17,162 nucleotides of DNA from Thermaceae bacterium (GTDB lineage Bacteria; Deinococcota; Deinococci; Deinococcales; Marinithermaceae): assembly GCA_015490435.1 (NCBI GenBank), contig WFXV01000248.1, positions 1-17,162 of the forward strand, read 5' to 3'. The position numbers and the translations under genes were made by a program. How positions within the stretch are numbered: position 1 is the first letter of the stretch; every line of letters starts with the position of its first letter. The notes beneath the pieces were generated by a model that was not told the DNA's origin, did not search any database, and was given only the letters and a program-made list of their open reading frames with translations. Below, one piece after another: positions 7,766 through 15,293 of the stretch.

Positions 7766-7774
7766 GGAGGGAGC

Positions 7775-9187
7775 ATGGACCTCTTAAAGAAGGAATACAC
7801 CTCGATCAGCTACATCTCAGGGCCGCTCCTCTTCGTGGAGAACGCGAAGGACCTCGCCTACGGCGCGATCGTCGAGATCACCGACGGGAGCGGCCGCAAG
7901 CGCGGCGGCCAGGTCATCGAGGTCAGCGAGGAGTACGCGGTCATCCAGGTCTTCGAGGAGACCACCGGGCTCGACCTCGCCACCACCAAGGTGAGCCTGG
8001 TCGAGGACGTGGCCCGGCTCGGGGTGGCCAAGGAGATGCTGGGCCGGCGCTTCAACGGCATCGGGAAGCCGATCGACGGCCTGCCCCCGGTGACCCCGGA
8101 AAAGCGCCTGCCGATCATCGGCCAGCCGATTAACCCAGTGGCCCGGAGGAAGCCGGAGGAGTTCATCCAGACCGGCATCTCCGCCATCGACGTGATGAAC
8201 ACCCTGGTGCGCGGGCAGAAGCTCCCGATCTTTACCGGTTCGGGCCTGCCCGCGAACGAGCTCGCCGCCCAGGTCGCCCGCCAGGCCACGGTGCCCGGCG
8301 AGGACGTGCAGTTCGCGGTGGTCTTCGCCGCCATGGGCATCACCCAGCGCGAGCTCTCGTTCTTCGTGAACGAGTTCGAGCGTACCGGCGCGCTCTCCCG
8401 GAGCGTGCTCTTTTTGAACAAGGCCGACGACCCCACCATCGAGCGGATCCTGACCCCGCGCATGGCCCTCACCGTCGCCGAGTACCTCGCCTTCGAGCAC
8501 GACTACCACGTGCTCGTCATCCTCACCGACATGACCAACTACTGCGAGGCGTTGCGCGAGATCTCGGCGGCCCGCGAGGAGGTGCCCGGGCGGCGCGGCT
8601 ACCCCGGCTACATGTACACCGACCTGGCGACGATCTACGAGCGCGCCGGGGTGATCGTGGGCAAGAAGGGGTCGGTGACCCAGTTCCCGATCCTCACCAT
8701 GCCCGACGACGACCGCACCCACCCCATCCCGGACCTCACCGGCTACATCACCGAGGGGCAGATCCAGCTTTCCCGCGAGCTCCACAGGAAGGGCATCTAC
8801 CCCCCGATCGACCCGCTGCCCTCGCTCTCCCGGCTGATGAACAACGGCATCGGCGAGGGCAAGACCCGGGAGGACCACAAGCAGGTCGCCGACCAGCTCT
8901 ACGCCGCCTACGCCAACGGCGTGGACATCCGCAAGCTGGTGGCGATCATCGGCGAGGACGCGCTCACCGAGACCGACCGCAAGTACCTCGAGTTCGCCGA
9001 CGCCTTCGAGAAGTTCTTCCTGAACCAGGGCGACCAGAACCGCTCGATCGAGGAGTCCTTGAACCTCTCCTGGGCGCTGCTCTCGATGCTGCCGGAGTCG
9101 GCGCTCTCGCGGATCTCGAAGAAGCACATCGAGAAGTACTACGGGAAGTACAAGCTCGAGGACTTCACCGCCGTCGCCGGGGCCTAG
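7775..9187 (+). CDS. atpB: V/A-type ATP synthase regulatory subunit B
   Basis: This 470-residue non-catalytic nucleotide-site subunit lacks a P-loop; SGLPANELA stands in its place, as expected for B. It supplies the arginine finger R353 (SLSRLMNNG) to the A site. This equals Thermus R360 after a 7-residue deletion: the loop after ARQATV is shorter here (PGEDVQFAVVF) than in remembered Thermus B. TDMTNYCEALREIS and RRGYPGYMYTDLATIYERAG are family signatures. The start is ATG 7775. Its AAGGAGGG ribosome-binding site overlaps the TAA of atpA, which is 9 nt upstream. Confidence 0.98.
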   Translation: MDLLKKEYTSISYISGPLLFVENAKDLAYGAIVEITDGSGRKRGGQVIEVSEEYAVIQVFEETTGLDLATTKVSLVEDVARLGVAKEMLGRRFNGIGKPIDGLPPVTPEKRLPIIGQPINPVARRKPEEFIQTGISAIDVMNTLVRGQKLPIFTGSGLPANELAAQVARQATVPGEDVQFAVVFAAMGITQRELSFFVNEFERTGALSRSVLFLNKADDPTIERILTPRMALTVAEYLAFEHDYHVLVILTDMTNYCEALREISAAREEVPGRRGYPGYMYTDLATIYERAGVIVGKKGSVTQFPILTMPDDDRTHPIPDLTGYITEGQIQLSRELHRKGIYPPIDPLPSLSRLMNNGIGEGKTREDHKQVADQLYAAYANGVDIRKLVAIIGEDALTETDRKYLEFADAFEKFFLNQGDQNRSIEESLNLSWALLSMLPESALSRISKKHIEKYYGKYKLEDFTAVAGA

Positions 9188-9202
9188 CCGAAGGGGGGAG
9201 CC

Positions 9203-9829
9203 GTGGAGCAGATCAGCCCCACCCGCATGACCCTTCTCCAAAAGCGGAACCAGAAGAAGCTGGCGGAGAAGGGGGCGGACCTCCTGAAGAAGAAGCGGGA
9301 CGCGCTGGTCGCCGAGTTCTTCGAGCTGGTCGCCGGCACCGTCACCGCCCGGGAGCGCCTTACCCAGGTGGCGAAGGAGGCCTACCTGGCGCTTTTCCTG
9401 GCCAAGGCCTTCGACGGCCCCGAGGCGGTGGAGGCGCTCAGCCTTGGCGTTGCCCCGGTAGAGGGGGTGGAAGCCGAGGTGGAGAACGTCTGGGGCACCA
9501 AGGTCCCCCGCCTCAAGGTGGCCTGGCCCGACCGGGCGGCGGCCAGCCCGATCGCGACCGGGGGGCAGACGCTCGCCGCCCAGCGGGCCTTCCGGGAGTT
9601 TGCCGAGGCCTTGGTCGAGGTGGCGAACACCGAGACCCGGCTCCGGATGATCGGCGAGGAGATCAAGAAGACGACCCGGCGCGTGAACGCTTTGGAGCAG
9701 GTGGTGATCCCCGGGCTCGAGGCCCAGGTGCGCTACATCCGGATGGTGCTTGAGCAGCGCGAGCGGGAGGACAACTTCCGCCTCAAGAAGATCAAGAGCA
9801 AGATGGAGGCCCGTTCCGAGGCGCGCTAA
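9203..9829 (+). CDS. atpD: V/A-type ATP synthase subunit D (central rotor shaft)
   Basis: This 208-residue protein forms the long antiparallel coiled coil that turns inside A3B3. The two helices are visible at about 5-75 (PTRMTLLQKRNQKKLAEKG onward) and 130-205 (TETRLRMIGEEIKKTTRRVN, then ALEQVVIPGLEAQVRYI). A shorter globular insert lies between them. The signature VNALEQVVIPGL near 165-176 is diagnostic of V-type D. The start is GTG 9203 with AAGGGGGGAG at 9191-9200. It is the last gene of the operon, 15 nt after atpB, and is followed by a terminator-like hairpin. Confidence 0.96.
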   Translation: MEQISPTRMTLLQKRNQKKLAEKGADLLKKKRDALVAEFFELVAGTVTARERLTQVAKEAYLALFLAKAFDGPEAVEALSLGVAPVEGVEAEVENVWGTKVPRLKVAWPDRAAASPIATGGQTLAAQRAFREFAEALVEVANTETRLRMIGEEIKKTTRRVNALEQVVIPGLEAQVRYIRMVLEQREREDNFRLKKIKSKMEARSEAR

Positions 9830-9844
9830 GCCCTTGGGCCTTGG

Positions 9845-9869
9845 GGGCCGGGGCGATTCGCCCCGGCCC
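9845..9869. terminator. GC-rich hairpin ending the V-ATPase operon
   Basis: The inverted repeat GGGCCGGGGC / GCCCCGGCCC has a 10-bp perfect stem and a 5-nt loop (GATTC, 9855-9859). It lies between two convergent genes, 15 nt after atpD and directly before the stop of the dipeptidase gene. On the plus strand it is followed by TTAGCTTT, a poor T-run. It could serve both directions, but the T-tract is weak, so it may slow polymerase rather than act as a classical terminator. Confidence 0.65.
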
Positions 9870-10865
9870 TTAGCTTTCGGGAAGGGCCTGGCGGAGCCAG
9901 CGGAGCCAGTTTTCCCCGAGCACCCCGGGGGCGTGGGGGCCGAGTTCGTCGGCGAGGGCCGGCCAGTCCCGGTGGGAGCGGATGCCGGCGGGTAGGCTCT
10001 CGGCCCCGAAGCCCCCGTCCATGTCCGAGCCGATGCCCACCGCCTCCCAGCCTAGGGCGCTTGCGATCCTCTCGGCGTGGGCCCGGATCCGGGCGCGGGG
10101 GGTGGCGGGGGCGGTGCGCTCCCAGCCGGGGTCCAGGAATCGGTTGTAGAGCACGATCCCGACCACCGCGCCCCGGCCCTTTAGGGCCTCGAGCTGGGCG
10201 TCGTTTAGGTGGCGGTTTTCCGGTCCCCCGGCGAGGGGGCGGTAGTTCGCGTGGGAGACGAGCACCGGGCCGGGAAAGGCCTCGAGCGCCTCGAAGAAGG
10301 CCGCCTCCGAGAGGTGGGTGAGGTCGAGGGCGACCCCCGCCTCCGCCATGGCCGCGAGCAGCTCGCGCCCGGCGGGGGAGAGCCCGGCGCGGCCGCCGGT
10401 GCCCCCGGCGTAGCGGGTGTCCTTCCAGGCGGGGCTGAGGAGGCGCACGCCCGCCTTCGACCAGAAGGCGACCTCCTCCGGCCGCCTTACCGGCTCCGCC
10501 CCCTCCATCAGGAGGACGAGCCCGGGCACGCGGTCTTCCTCCCAGGCGGCGAGGTGGGCCTCGAGCTCCGCGCGGCTTTCGATCAGCCGCAGGTGGCCCG
10601 CCTCCTGCCAGCGGCGGTAGAGGTCGAGCTGGCCGAGCGCCGCCCGGTGGGCCTCCTTCGGGCTTTCGTACTTGGCGGGGTCCACGAACAGGGTGGCGAA
10701 GGCCACCGCGACCCCGGCGTCCCTGAGCTCGGGGAGGGAGACGCTCGGCGTATAGGGGGTCTTTTGCCGGGTGCGGAGCGTCTCCAGGGGGAGCGTGAGG
10801 TCCCAGCCGTGCTCGATGGCGTTGTAGGCGAGGTCCAGGTGGGCGTCGACGAGCGGCGTTTTCAC
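9870..10865 (-). CDS. M19-family membrane-dipeptidase-like metallohydrolase
   Basis: This 331-residue peptidase-family-M19 (renal dipeptidase) TIM-barrel enzyme likely cleaves dipeptides with a two-zinc centre. The metal ligands are all present: H9 and D11 (VDAHLDL), E121 (LMEGAE), H184 (DLTHLSE) and H205 (VLVSHANYRP). GIGSDMDGG (277-285) supplies the catalytic aspartate D281. No signal peptide or membrane segment is seen, so it is probably cytosolic despite the family name. The start is GTG 10865, only 9 nt after the holA stop with no strong ribosome-binding site; the two genes are probably one transcript. The natural substrate cannot be read from sequence. Confidence 0.87.
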   Translation of the reverse strand: MKTPLVDAHLDLAYNAIEHGWDLTLPLETLRTRQKTPYTPSVSLPELRDAGVAVAFATLFVDPAKYESPKEAHRAALGQLDLYRRWQEAGHLRLIESRAELEAHLAAWEEDRVPGLVLLMEGAEPVRRPEEVAFWSKAGVRLLSPAWKDTRYAGGTGGRAGLSPAGRELLAAMAEAGVALDLTHLSEAAFFEALEAFPGPVLVSHANYRPLAGGPENRHLNDAQLEALKGRGAVVGIVLYNRFLDPGWERTAPATPRARIRAHAERIASALGWEAVGIGSDMDGGFGAESLPAGIRSHRDWPALADELGPHAPGVLGENWLRWLRQALPES

Positions 10866-10874
10866 GCCGTCAGC

Positions 10875-11762
10875 CTACCGCGCAAGGCGCACTAAGAGGG
10901 CGAGGAGGCGGGCCTCGGGGTCGGCGCCGGTCTTGACCGCGAGCTCGGTTTCGAGGAGCAGGGAGAGCGCGCGCTCAACGCGGCCCGCGCCCAGCCTGCG
11001 GTAGGCGGCGAGCAGCCGCCGGGCAGAAAAGGGCGCGACCCCGAGCGCGCGGGCGACCTCCTCCTCGCCCGCGCGGGGCTGGGCCTCGAGGAGGAACCCG
11101 AGCTCGCTGAGCCGGGCGTAGTGCCAGGAGAGGGCGCCGAGGATCTTGAGCGGGGGCTCGCCCCGGGCGAAGAGGGTGCGGGCGATGCCGAGGGCCTCGC
11201 CGGGTTCGCGGCGGGCCAGGGGATCGAGCAGGTCGAAGGCGCTCGCCGCCGCCGGCCAGCCGAGGAGGGGCGCTACCCGCTCGGGCGTGAGCGGGGGTGA
11301 GAGGAGGGCGAGCTTTTCCACCTCCCGGACCAGCCCCTCGGTGTCGGCCTCGCTCTCGGCGAGGAGGTGGACCACCGCCGCCGGGGCCTTTAGGCCGCGG
11401 GCCTTCAGCAGGTTTTGCACGAAGACCACGCGCTCGCGAAAGCGCGGGGTGGGGAAGTTCCGCACCTCGCCGCGGTTTTTGTAAAAGCGCGTGCGCCCGG
11501 AAGGGGCCTTCGGGTCGTAGAGGAGGAGGTCCGGGCCCTTCGCGGCCCGGTCCAGGGGGTCCTTGATCGCCTTCCAGCCGGCCTCGTCGAGCTCGGAGAG
11601 GTCGAGGATGCCCCCCTCCTCGCCGAAGAGACCCGGCTGGGCGAGGGCGGCGATCGCCTCCGGGCTCGCGGGGAGGAACCGGGGGGGAAGGCCCCGCAGC
11701 CGGGCCTCCTTCTTCGCTTCCTGGCGGGCGAGGTAGGGGTCGCCGGTGAACGCGATCAGCAT
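10875..11762 (-). CDS. holA: DNA polymerase III subunit delta
   Basis: This 295-residue clamp-loader subunit opens the beta sliding clamp. The N-terminus MLIAFTGDPYLARQEAKKEA is the usual HolA opening (Walker-A-like region without a working P-loop). PEAIAALAQPGLFGEEGGIL and the mid-region HLLAESEADTEGLVREVEKL are family landmarks. So is the C-terminal collar GEPPLKILGALSWHYARL, and its close RAERALSLLLETELAVKTG-like text, read here as VERALSLLLETELAVKTG. The length is at the short end for the family. The start is ATG 11762, 26 bp from the divergent HD-GYP gene. Its minus-strand -10 candidate TATCTT is 13 nt upstream, implying a very short or absent leader. Confidence 0.87.
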   Translation of the reverse strand: MLIAFTGDPYLARQEAKKEARLRGLPPRFLPASPEAIAALAQPGLFGEEGGILDLSELDEAGWKAIKDPLDRAAKGPDLLLYDPKAPSGRTRFYKNRGEVRNFPTPRFRERVVFVQNLLKARGLKAPAAVVHLLAESEADTEGLVREVEKLALLSPPLTPERVAPLLGWPAAASAFDLLDPLARREPGEALGIARTLFARGEPPLKILGALSWHYARLSELGFLLEAQPRAGEEEVARALGVAPFSARRLLAAYRRLGAGRVERALSLLLETELAVKTGADPEARLLALLVRLAR

Positions 11763-11772
11763 CGCCTCAGGC

Positions 11773-11782
11773 TATAAGATAG
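11773..11782. promoter_or_regulatory. Overlapping divergent -10 elements between holA and the HD-GYP gene
   Basis: The 26-bp gap between the two divergent starts contains TATAAGATA. On the plus strand TATAAG/TAAGAT lies 8-10 nt before ATG 11789. On the minus strand TATCTT (11781 to 11776) lies 13 nt before ATG 11762. The boxes overlap, so RNA polymerase could serve only one direction at a time. No convincing -35 is visible for either. Both transcripts would be leaderless or nearly so. Confidence 0.5.
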
Positions 11783-11788
11783 GCCGGG

Positions 11789-13516
11789 ATGCCGCTGGGC
11801 ATTGAGCGGGCCGATTCCGAGGTGGGGCATTTTCTGGCCGAGGTAGAGGCCGATGGGGTGGCCCGCTTTCTCAACTTCGACGAGGCCTACCTGCGCATCG
11901 TGGGGCGCCGGCCGCCTGAGCAGGTGCGGCTTGAAGAGTATCACTTCTCCGACTCCGAGGGCCTAAGGGCGGGGCTCGAGCGGCTCTTTCGAGGCGAGTC
12001 GCTCACGCTTCGGGTGCGCCAGAACCGGCGGCGCTTGCTCTTTTCCCTTTTTCCCCTGGGCGGTGAGCCCCTCCGGGTGGTGGGCACGGTGGTGGACGCT
12101 ACCGAGGGCCACCGGCAGGAGGTGCTGCAGCGGGCGGCGGAGATGCTTCGGGGAATGTCCCCGGCGGAGGCGATCGAGTGGCTCGCGGAGCTGATCGCGG
12201 CGGAGCTCGAGGGGGTCCGGGTCGAGCTCGCCCGCTCCCTCACCCCGGCTCAGGTCCGGGAGCTCGCCCGGGGACGGCTTTTGGAGCAGGAGGACGGGTG
12301 GCTCTTCCCGGTGGGGGGCGGCGCCCTTTGGATCGCGGGCCGGAAGCTCCTCGAGGAGGAAAAGCGCTTTTTGGAGCGGTTTTTGCGGGTGGTCCGGCTG
12401 GTCGAGGAGCACCGCCGGGCGGTGCAGGTGGCCCGGCGCCGCGAGGAGGCCTACCTGCAGCTGCTCTCGATGGCGAACAACCTCGAGGCCGAGCGCGAGC
12501 CCGAGCGGATCATCGAGCTCACGCTCGAGTTCTTGCTCTTGCTTACTGGGATGGAGGCGGGGGTCTTCGCCCGGCTCCACGGGCGGAGGCTGCTCCCCGA
12601 GCTGGTGGTGGGCAAGCTCGCCGGGCGGGTGCTCGAGAATTACGAGCGGCTCCGACCCCCGGTGCTCCGGCGGGCGGTCAAGGCCGCCTTCGGCCGCCGG
12701 CGGGTGGTGGAGGAGCTGGCCTCAGTAGAGGAGACCTTGGGCGGGGTGGCGGTGCGGGCGGTGGTGGTGGCGCCGCTTTGGGTTTCGGGCCGGCCTTACG
12801 GCGCGATCGAGCTTTTCCGCTCCGAGGCCTGGGGGCTTTCCGACGAGGAGCGGGAGATCTTCGCGCTGGCGGTGCGAAGGCTCGCGCGGATGCTGGAGCG
12901 GGCCGCCTACCTCGAGGAGCTCGAGCGCACCCGCGAGGCGATCCTCAAAAGCTTCGGCCGGATCCTGGAGCAGCGGGACCTCGAGACTCAGGGCCACACC
13001 GAGCGGGTGGTGCGGCTCACCGAGTTCTTGGGGCGGCGCTTCGGCTTTCGCGGCAAAAGGCTGGAGGCGCTCCGCTGGGGCGCTTACCTGCACGACATCG
13101 GCAAGCTCGCGATCCCCGACGCGGTGCTTTTGAAGCCCGAGGCGCTCGACGAACGGGAGTGGGCGGTGATGCGAAGCCACCCGGTGGTGGCGGTGCGGAT
13201 GCTCGAGCCCCTCGGCTTCCTCCCGCGGATCACCCTGAACGTGGTCCGTCACCACCACGAGCGCTGGGACGGCCGCGGCTACCCCGACGGCCTGACGGGG
13301 GAGGCGATCCCCCTGGAGGCCCGGCTCTTCGCGGTGACCGACGTCTTCGACGCCCTGGTGAGCCGGCGCCCCTACAAGTCGGCTTGGCCGCTCGAGCGGG
13401 CGGCCGAGGAACTCGGCCGGGAGGCTGGGAAGGGGCTCGACCCCCGGGCGGTGCGGGTCTTCCTAGACGCGCTCGAGGCCCGGGAGCTGCCCCTGCCCCC
13501 GGCCTGGGTCGCCTAG
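11789..13516 (+). CDS. PAS/GAF-HD-GYP cyclic-di-GMP phosphodiesterase
   Basis: This 575-residue signalling protein has no membrane segment. The N-terminus (about 10-110) resembles a PAS domain (ARFLNFDEAYLRIVGRRPPE, ending VVGTVVDATEGHRQ). A short poorly conserved module (115-205) follows, then a helical linker and a GAF domain (about 225-370, ending RPYGAIELFRSEAWGLSDEE). The catalytic HD-GYP domain spans about 380-570: HDIGK at 435-439, HHHERWDGRGYP at 488-499 and TDVFDAL. All metal-binding and GYP residues are present, so it should hydrolyse cyclic-di-GMP. The ATG start at 11789 has no ribosome-binding site and sits just after a -10 box. Its stop shares a CTAG with the convergent PfpI gene. 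The signals sensed by PAS and GAF are unknown. Confidence 0.9.
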   Translation: MPLGIERADSEVGHFLAEVEADGVARFLNFDEAYLRIVGRRPPEQVRLEEYHFSDSEGLRAGLERLFRGESLTLRVRQNRRRLLFSLFPLGGEPLRVVGTVVDATEGHRQEVLQRAAEMLRGMSPAEAIEWLAELIAAELEGVRVELARSLTPAQVRELARGRLLEQEDGWLFPVGGGALWIAGRKLLEEEKRFLERFLRVVRLVEEHRRAVQVARRREEAYLQLLSMANNLEAEREPERIIELTLEFLLLLTGMEAGVFARLHGRRLLPELVVGKLAGRVLENYERLRPPVLRRAVKAAFGRRRVVEELASVEETLGGVAVRAVVVAPLWVSGRPYGAIELFRSEAWGLSDEEREIFALAVRRLARMLERAAYLEELERTREAILKSFGRILEQRDLETQGHTERVVRLTEFLGRRFGFRGKRLEALRWGAYLHDIGKLAIPDAVLLKPEALDEREWAVMRSHPVVAVRMLEPLGFLPRITLNVVRHHHERWDGRGYPDGLTGEAIPLEARLFAVTDVFDALVSRRPYKSAWPLERAAEELGREAGKGLDPRAVRVFLDALEARELPLPPAWVA

Positions 13517-14061
13517 CCCGAAAGCCGGGCCATGAAGGCGCGGAAGAGGTCAGGGTGGTCGGGCCAGGCCCGGGCGGTGTAGAGGTTTTGGTCCACCACC
13601 ACCGGCTGGTCGAGGAAGGTGGCCCCGGCGAGCTCGACGTCGGGCTTGAGCGCGGGGTAGGCGGTGACCGTGCGGCCCTTGAGCACCCCGGCCGCCGCCA
13701 GGATCAGCGCCGCGTGGCAGATCCCGGCCACCGGCTTATTGGTCTCGAAGAAGTGGCGCACGAGCTCGAGCGCACCGGGTTCGTTCCGGATCCACTCCGG
13801 CGCCCGGCCGCCGGGGAGGTAGAGGGCGTCGTACTCGGCGGGGTTGACCTCGGAAAAGGATGCGGTCGCCTCCACCCGGTAGCCGGGCTTTTCGGTGTAG
13901 GTGCCAAATCCTGGCTCGAAATCGTGGACCACCGTCTTGACCACGCCCTTTTTCGGCGCCGCCAAGGTGACCTCGAACCCGGCCTCCAAAAAGCGCTGCA
14001 GCGGGTACATCACCTCGAGGGACTCGCCCGCGTCCCCGATCAGAATGAGGACCTTCTTCAT
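13513..14061 (-). CDS. DJ-1/PfpI family protein
   Basis: This 182-residue class-I-glutamine-amidotransferase-like protein has the nucleophile elbow AGICHAA, with C115 followed by H116, and an upstream glutamate E13 (GDAGESLE). It therefore has the usual DJ-1/PfpI reactive-cysteine pocket. YLPGGRAPEWIRN (81-93) is another family landmark. Members act as proteases, glyoxalase/deglycase-like enzymes or stress proteins; sequence alone does not choose among these. The start is ATG 14061 with AAAGGAGG on the minus strand at 14075-14068, spaced 6 nt. It lies 41 nt downstream of the acyl-CoA dehydrogenase gene and may be co-transcribed with it. A weak -10 (TAGACT, minus strand, 14094-14089) in that gap could give it its own start. 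Its last 4 bases overlap the HD-GYP stop. Confidence 0.87.
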   Translation of the reverse strand: MKKVLILIGDAGESLEVMYPLQRFLEAGFEVTLAAPKKGVVKTVVHDFEPGFGTYTEKPGYRVEATASFSEVNPAEYDALYLPGGRAPEWIRNEPGALELVRHFFETNKPVAGICHAALILAAAGVLKGRTVTAYPALKPDVELAGATFLDQPVVVDQNLYTARAWPDHPDLFRAFMARLSG

Positions 14062-14102
14062 CGCTGGCCTCCTTTCCCGGTCCCCCTTAGTCTACCCCGG
14101 GA

Positions 14103-15260
14103 TCAGAAGGCGGCCATGCCAGTGATCTCCCGCCCCAGGATTAGGGTGTGGATCTCGTGGGTGCCCTCGTAGGTGTAGACGGTCTCGAGGTTCAGCATGT
14201 GGCGGATCGCGTGGTACTCGAGGGTAATCCCGTTCGCCCCCAGGATGTCCCGGGCCATGCGGGCGGCCCTTAGCGCGGCGTAGGTGTTGTCCCTTTTCGC
14301 CAGCGAGACCTGGGTGTGGTGGAGCTTCCCCTCGTCCTTGAGCCGGGCGAGCCGCCAGACCAGGAGGAGCCCCTTGGTGTGCTCGGCCAGCATCCAGGCG
14401 AGCTTTTCCTGGACGATCTGCTTCTTCGCGATGGGCTCGCCGAAGGTCTTGCGGGAGAGGGCGAAGTCCCGGGCCTCTTCAAAGACGGCTTCCAGCGCGC
14501 CGAGGACCCCCCAGGCGATCCCGTAGCGGGCCTGGGTGAGGCAGGAAAGCGGGGGTTTCAGGCCCTCGGCCTTCGGCAGGCGGAAGGAATCCGGCACGCG
14601 CACGTCCTCGAGCACGAGCTCCGAGGTCACGCTCGCCCGAAGGCTCATCTTCGACTTGATCTCCGGTGCCGAGAACCCGGGGGTATCGGTGGGCACGATG
14701 AAGCCACGGATCACCCCCTCCTCGTCCTTGGCCCAGACGATGGCGATGTCGGCGATGGTGCCGTTGGTGATCCACATCTTGGTGCCGTTTAGGACCCAGT
14801 GGTCGCCGTCTTTCCTCGCCCGGGTCTTCATGTTCCCGCCGGGGTCGGAGCCGCCGTCGGGCTCGGTGAGGCCGAAGGCGCCCACCATCTCGCCGGAGGC
14901 GAGCTTCGGCAAGAACTCCCGCTTTTGCTCCTCGGAGCCGTAGGCGAAGATCGGGTACATGACCAGCGCGCCCTGGACGCTCGCGAAGCTCCGGAGGCCG
15001 GAGTCGATGCGCTCGAGCTCATACATGATCAACCCGTAGGCGGCGTTCGATACCCCGGCGGCGCCGTACTCCTCCGGCAGGTTCGCGCCCAAAAACCCCA
15101 TCTCGCCGAACTTCTTGATCAGGTGGGTGGGAAAGGTGCCGGCCTCCCACCATTCGCGGATGTGGGGCAGGGCCTCGGCCTCGAGGAATTTGCGGGCGGC
15201 CTGCTGCGCCTCGCGCTCTTCCTCGGTGAAAAGCTCGCGCACCCGGTAGAAGTCGAGCAT
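14103..15260 (-). CDS. gcdH: Acyl-CoA dehydrogenase, glutaryl-CoA dehydrogenase type
   Basis: This 385-residue flavoenzyme most resembles glutaryl-CoA dehydrogenase, which oxidises and decarboxylates glutaryl-CoA to crotonyl-CoA in lysine and tryptophan breakdown. FAD and substrate motifs are FGLTEPDGGSDPGG (133-146) and KMWITNG. RYGIAWGVLGALEAV and DILGANGITLEYHAIRHMLN are typical of the GcdH branch. The catalytic base E365 lies in VYTYEGTHEIH. E83 and R90 (LERIDSGLR) correspond by alignment from memory to human GCDH Glu87 and Arg94, which hold the distal carboxylate. That favours glutaryl-CoA over monocarboxylic acyl-CoAs. The start is ATG 15260, with a -10 box 6 nt upstream and no ribosome-binding site. 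The specificity is a strong inference; membership of the acyl-CoA dehydrogenase superfamily is certain. Confidence 0.87.
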   Translation of the reverse strand: MLDFYRVRELFTEEEREAQQAARKFLEAEALPHIREWWEAGTFPTHLIKKFGEMGFLGANLPEEYGAAGVSNAAYGLIMYELERIDSGLRSFASVQGALVMYPIFAYGSEEQKREFLPKLASGEMVGAFGLTEPDGGSDPGGNMKTRARKDGDHWVLNGTKMWITNGTIADIAIVWAKDEEGVIRGFIVPTDTPGFSAPEIKSKMSLRASVTSELVLEDVRVPDSFRLPKAEGLKPPLSCLTQARYGIAWGVLGALEAVFEEARDFALSRKTFGEPIAKKQIVQEKLAWMLAEHTKGLLLVWRLARLKDEGKLHHTQVSLAKRDNTYAALRAARMARDILGANGITLEYHAIRHMLNLETVYTYEGTHEIHTLILGREITGMAAF

Positions 15261-15266
15261 GGCCGT

Positions 15267-15272
15267 ACTATA
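15267..15272 (-). promoter_or_regulatory. -10 element of the acyl-CoA dehydrogenase gene, leaderless type
   Basis: On the minus strand TATAGT stands 6 nt before ATG 15260, so the transcript should begin at or within a base or two of the start codon. No Shine-Dalgarno sequence exists between box and start. A good -35 is not visible; TTGCCA lies only 10 nt upstream of the -10. The upstream part of the promoter runs into the receptor gene on the other strand. Confidence 0.6.
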
Positions 15273-15293
15273 CGCTGCCTTTTGGCAAGGTTG

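Noticed and set aside
7775..9187. Subunit B read as a defective catalytic subunit because it lacks a P-loop
   Set aside because: B subunits of V/A-type ATPases naturally lack the Walker A motif. The arginine finger and other landmarks are intact.
9830..9850. CCCTTGGGCCTTGGGGG as a separate repeat or second hairpin
   Set aside because: The arms are short and overlap the clear 10-bp stem at 9845-9869. It adds nothing beyond GC-rich sequence.
12178..14172. A 664-codon plus-strand frame across the HD-GYP and PfpI genes
   Set aside because: It is arginine/glycine/alanine-rich, recognisably out of frame with the HD-GYP protein, and antisense to PfpI. It is a GC-rich shadow.
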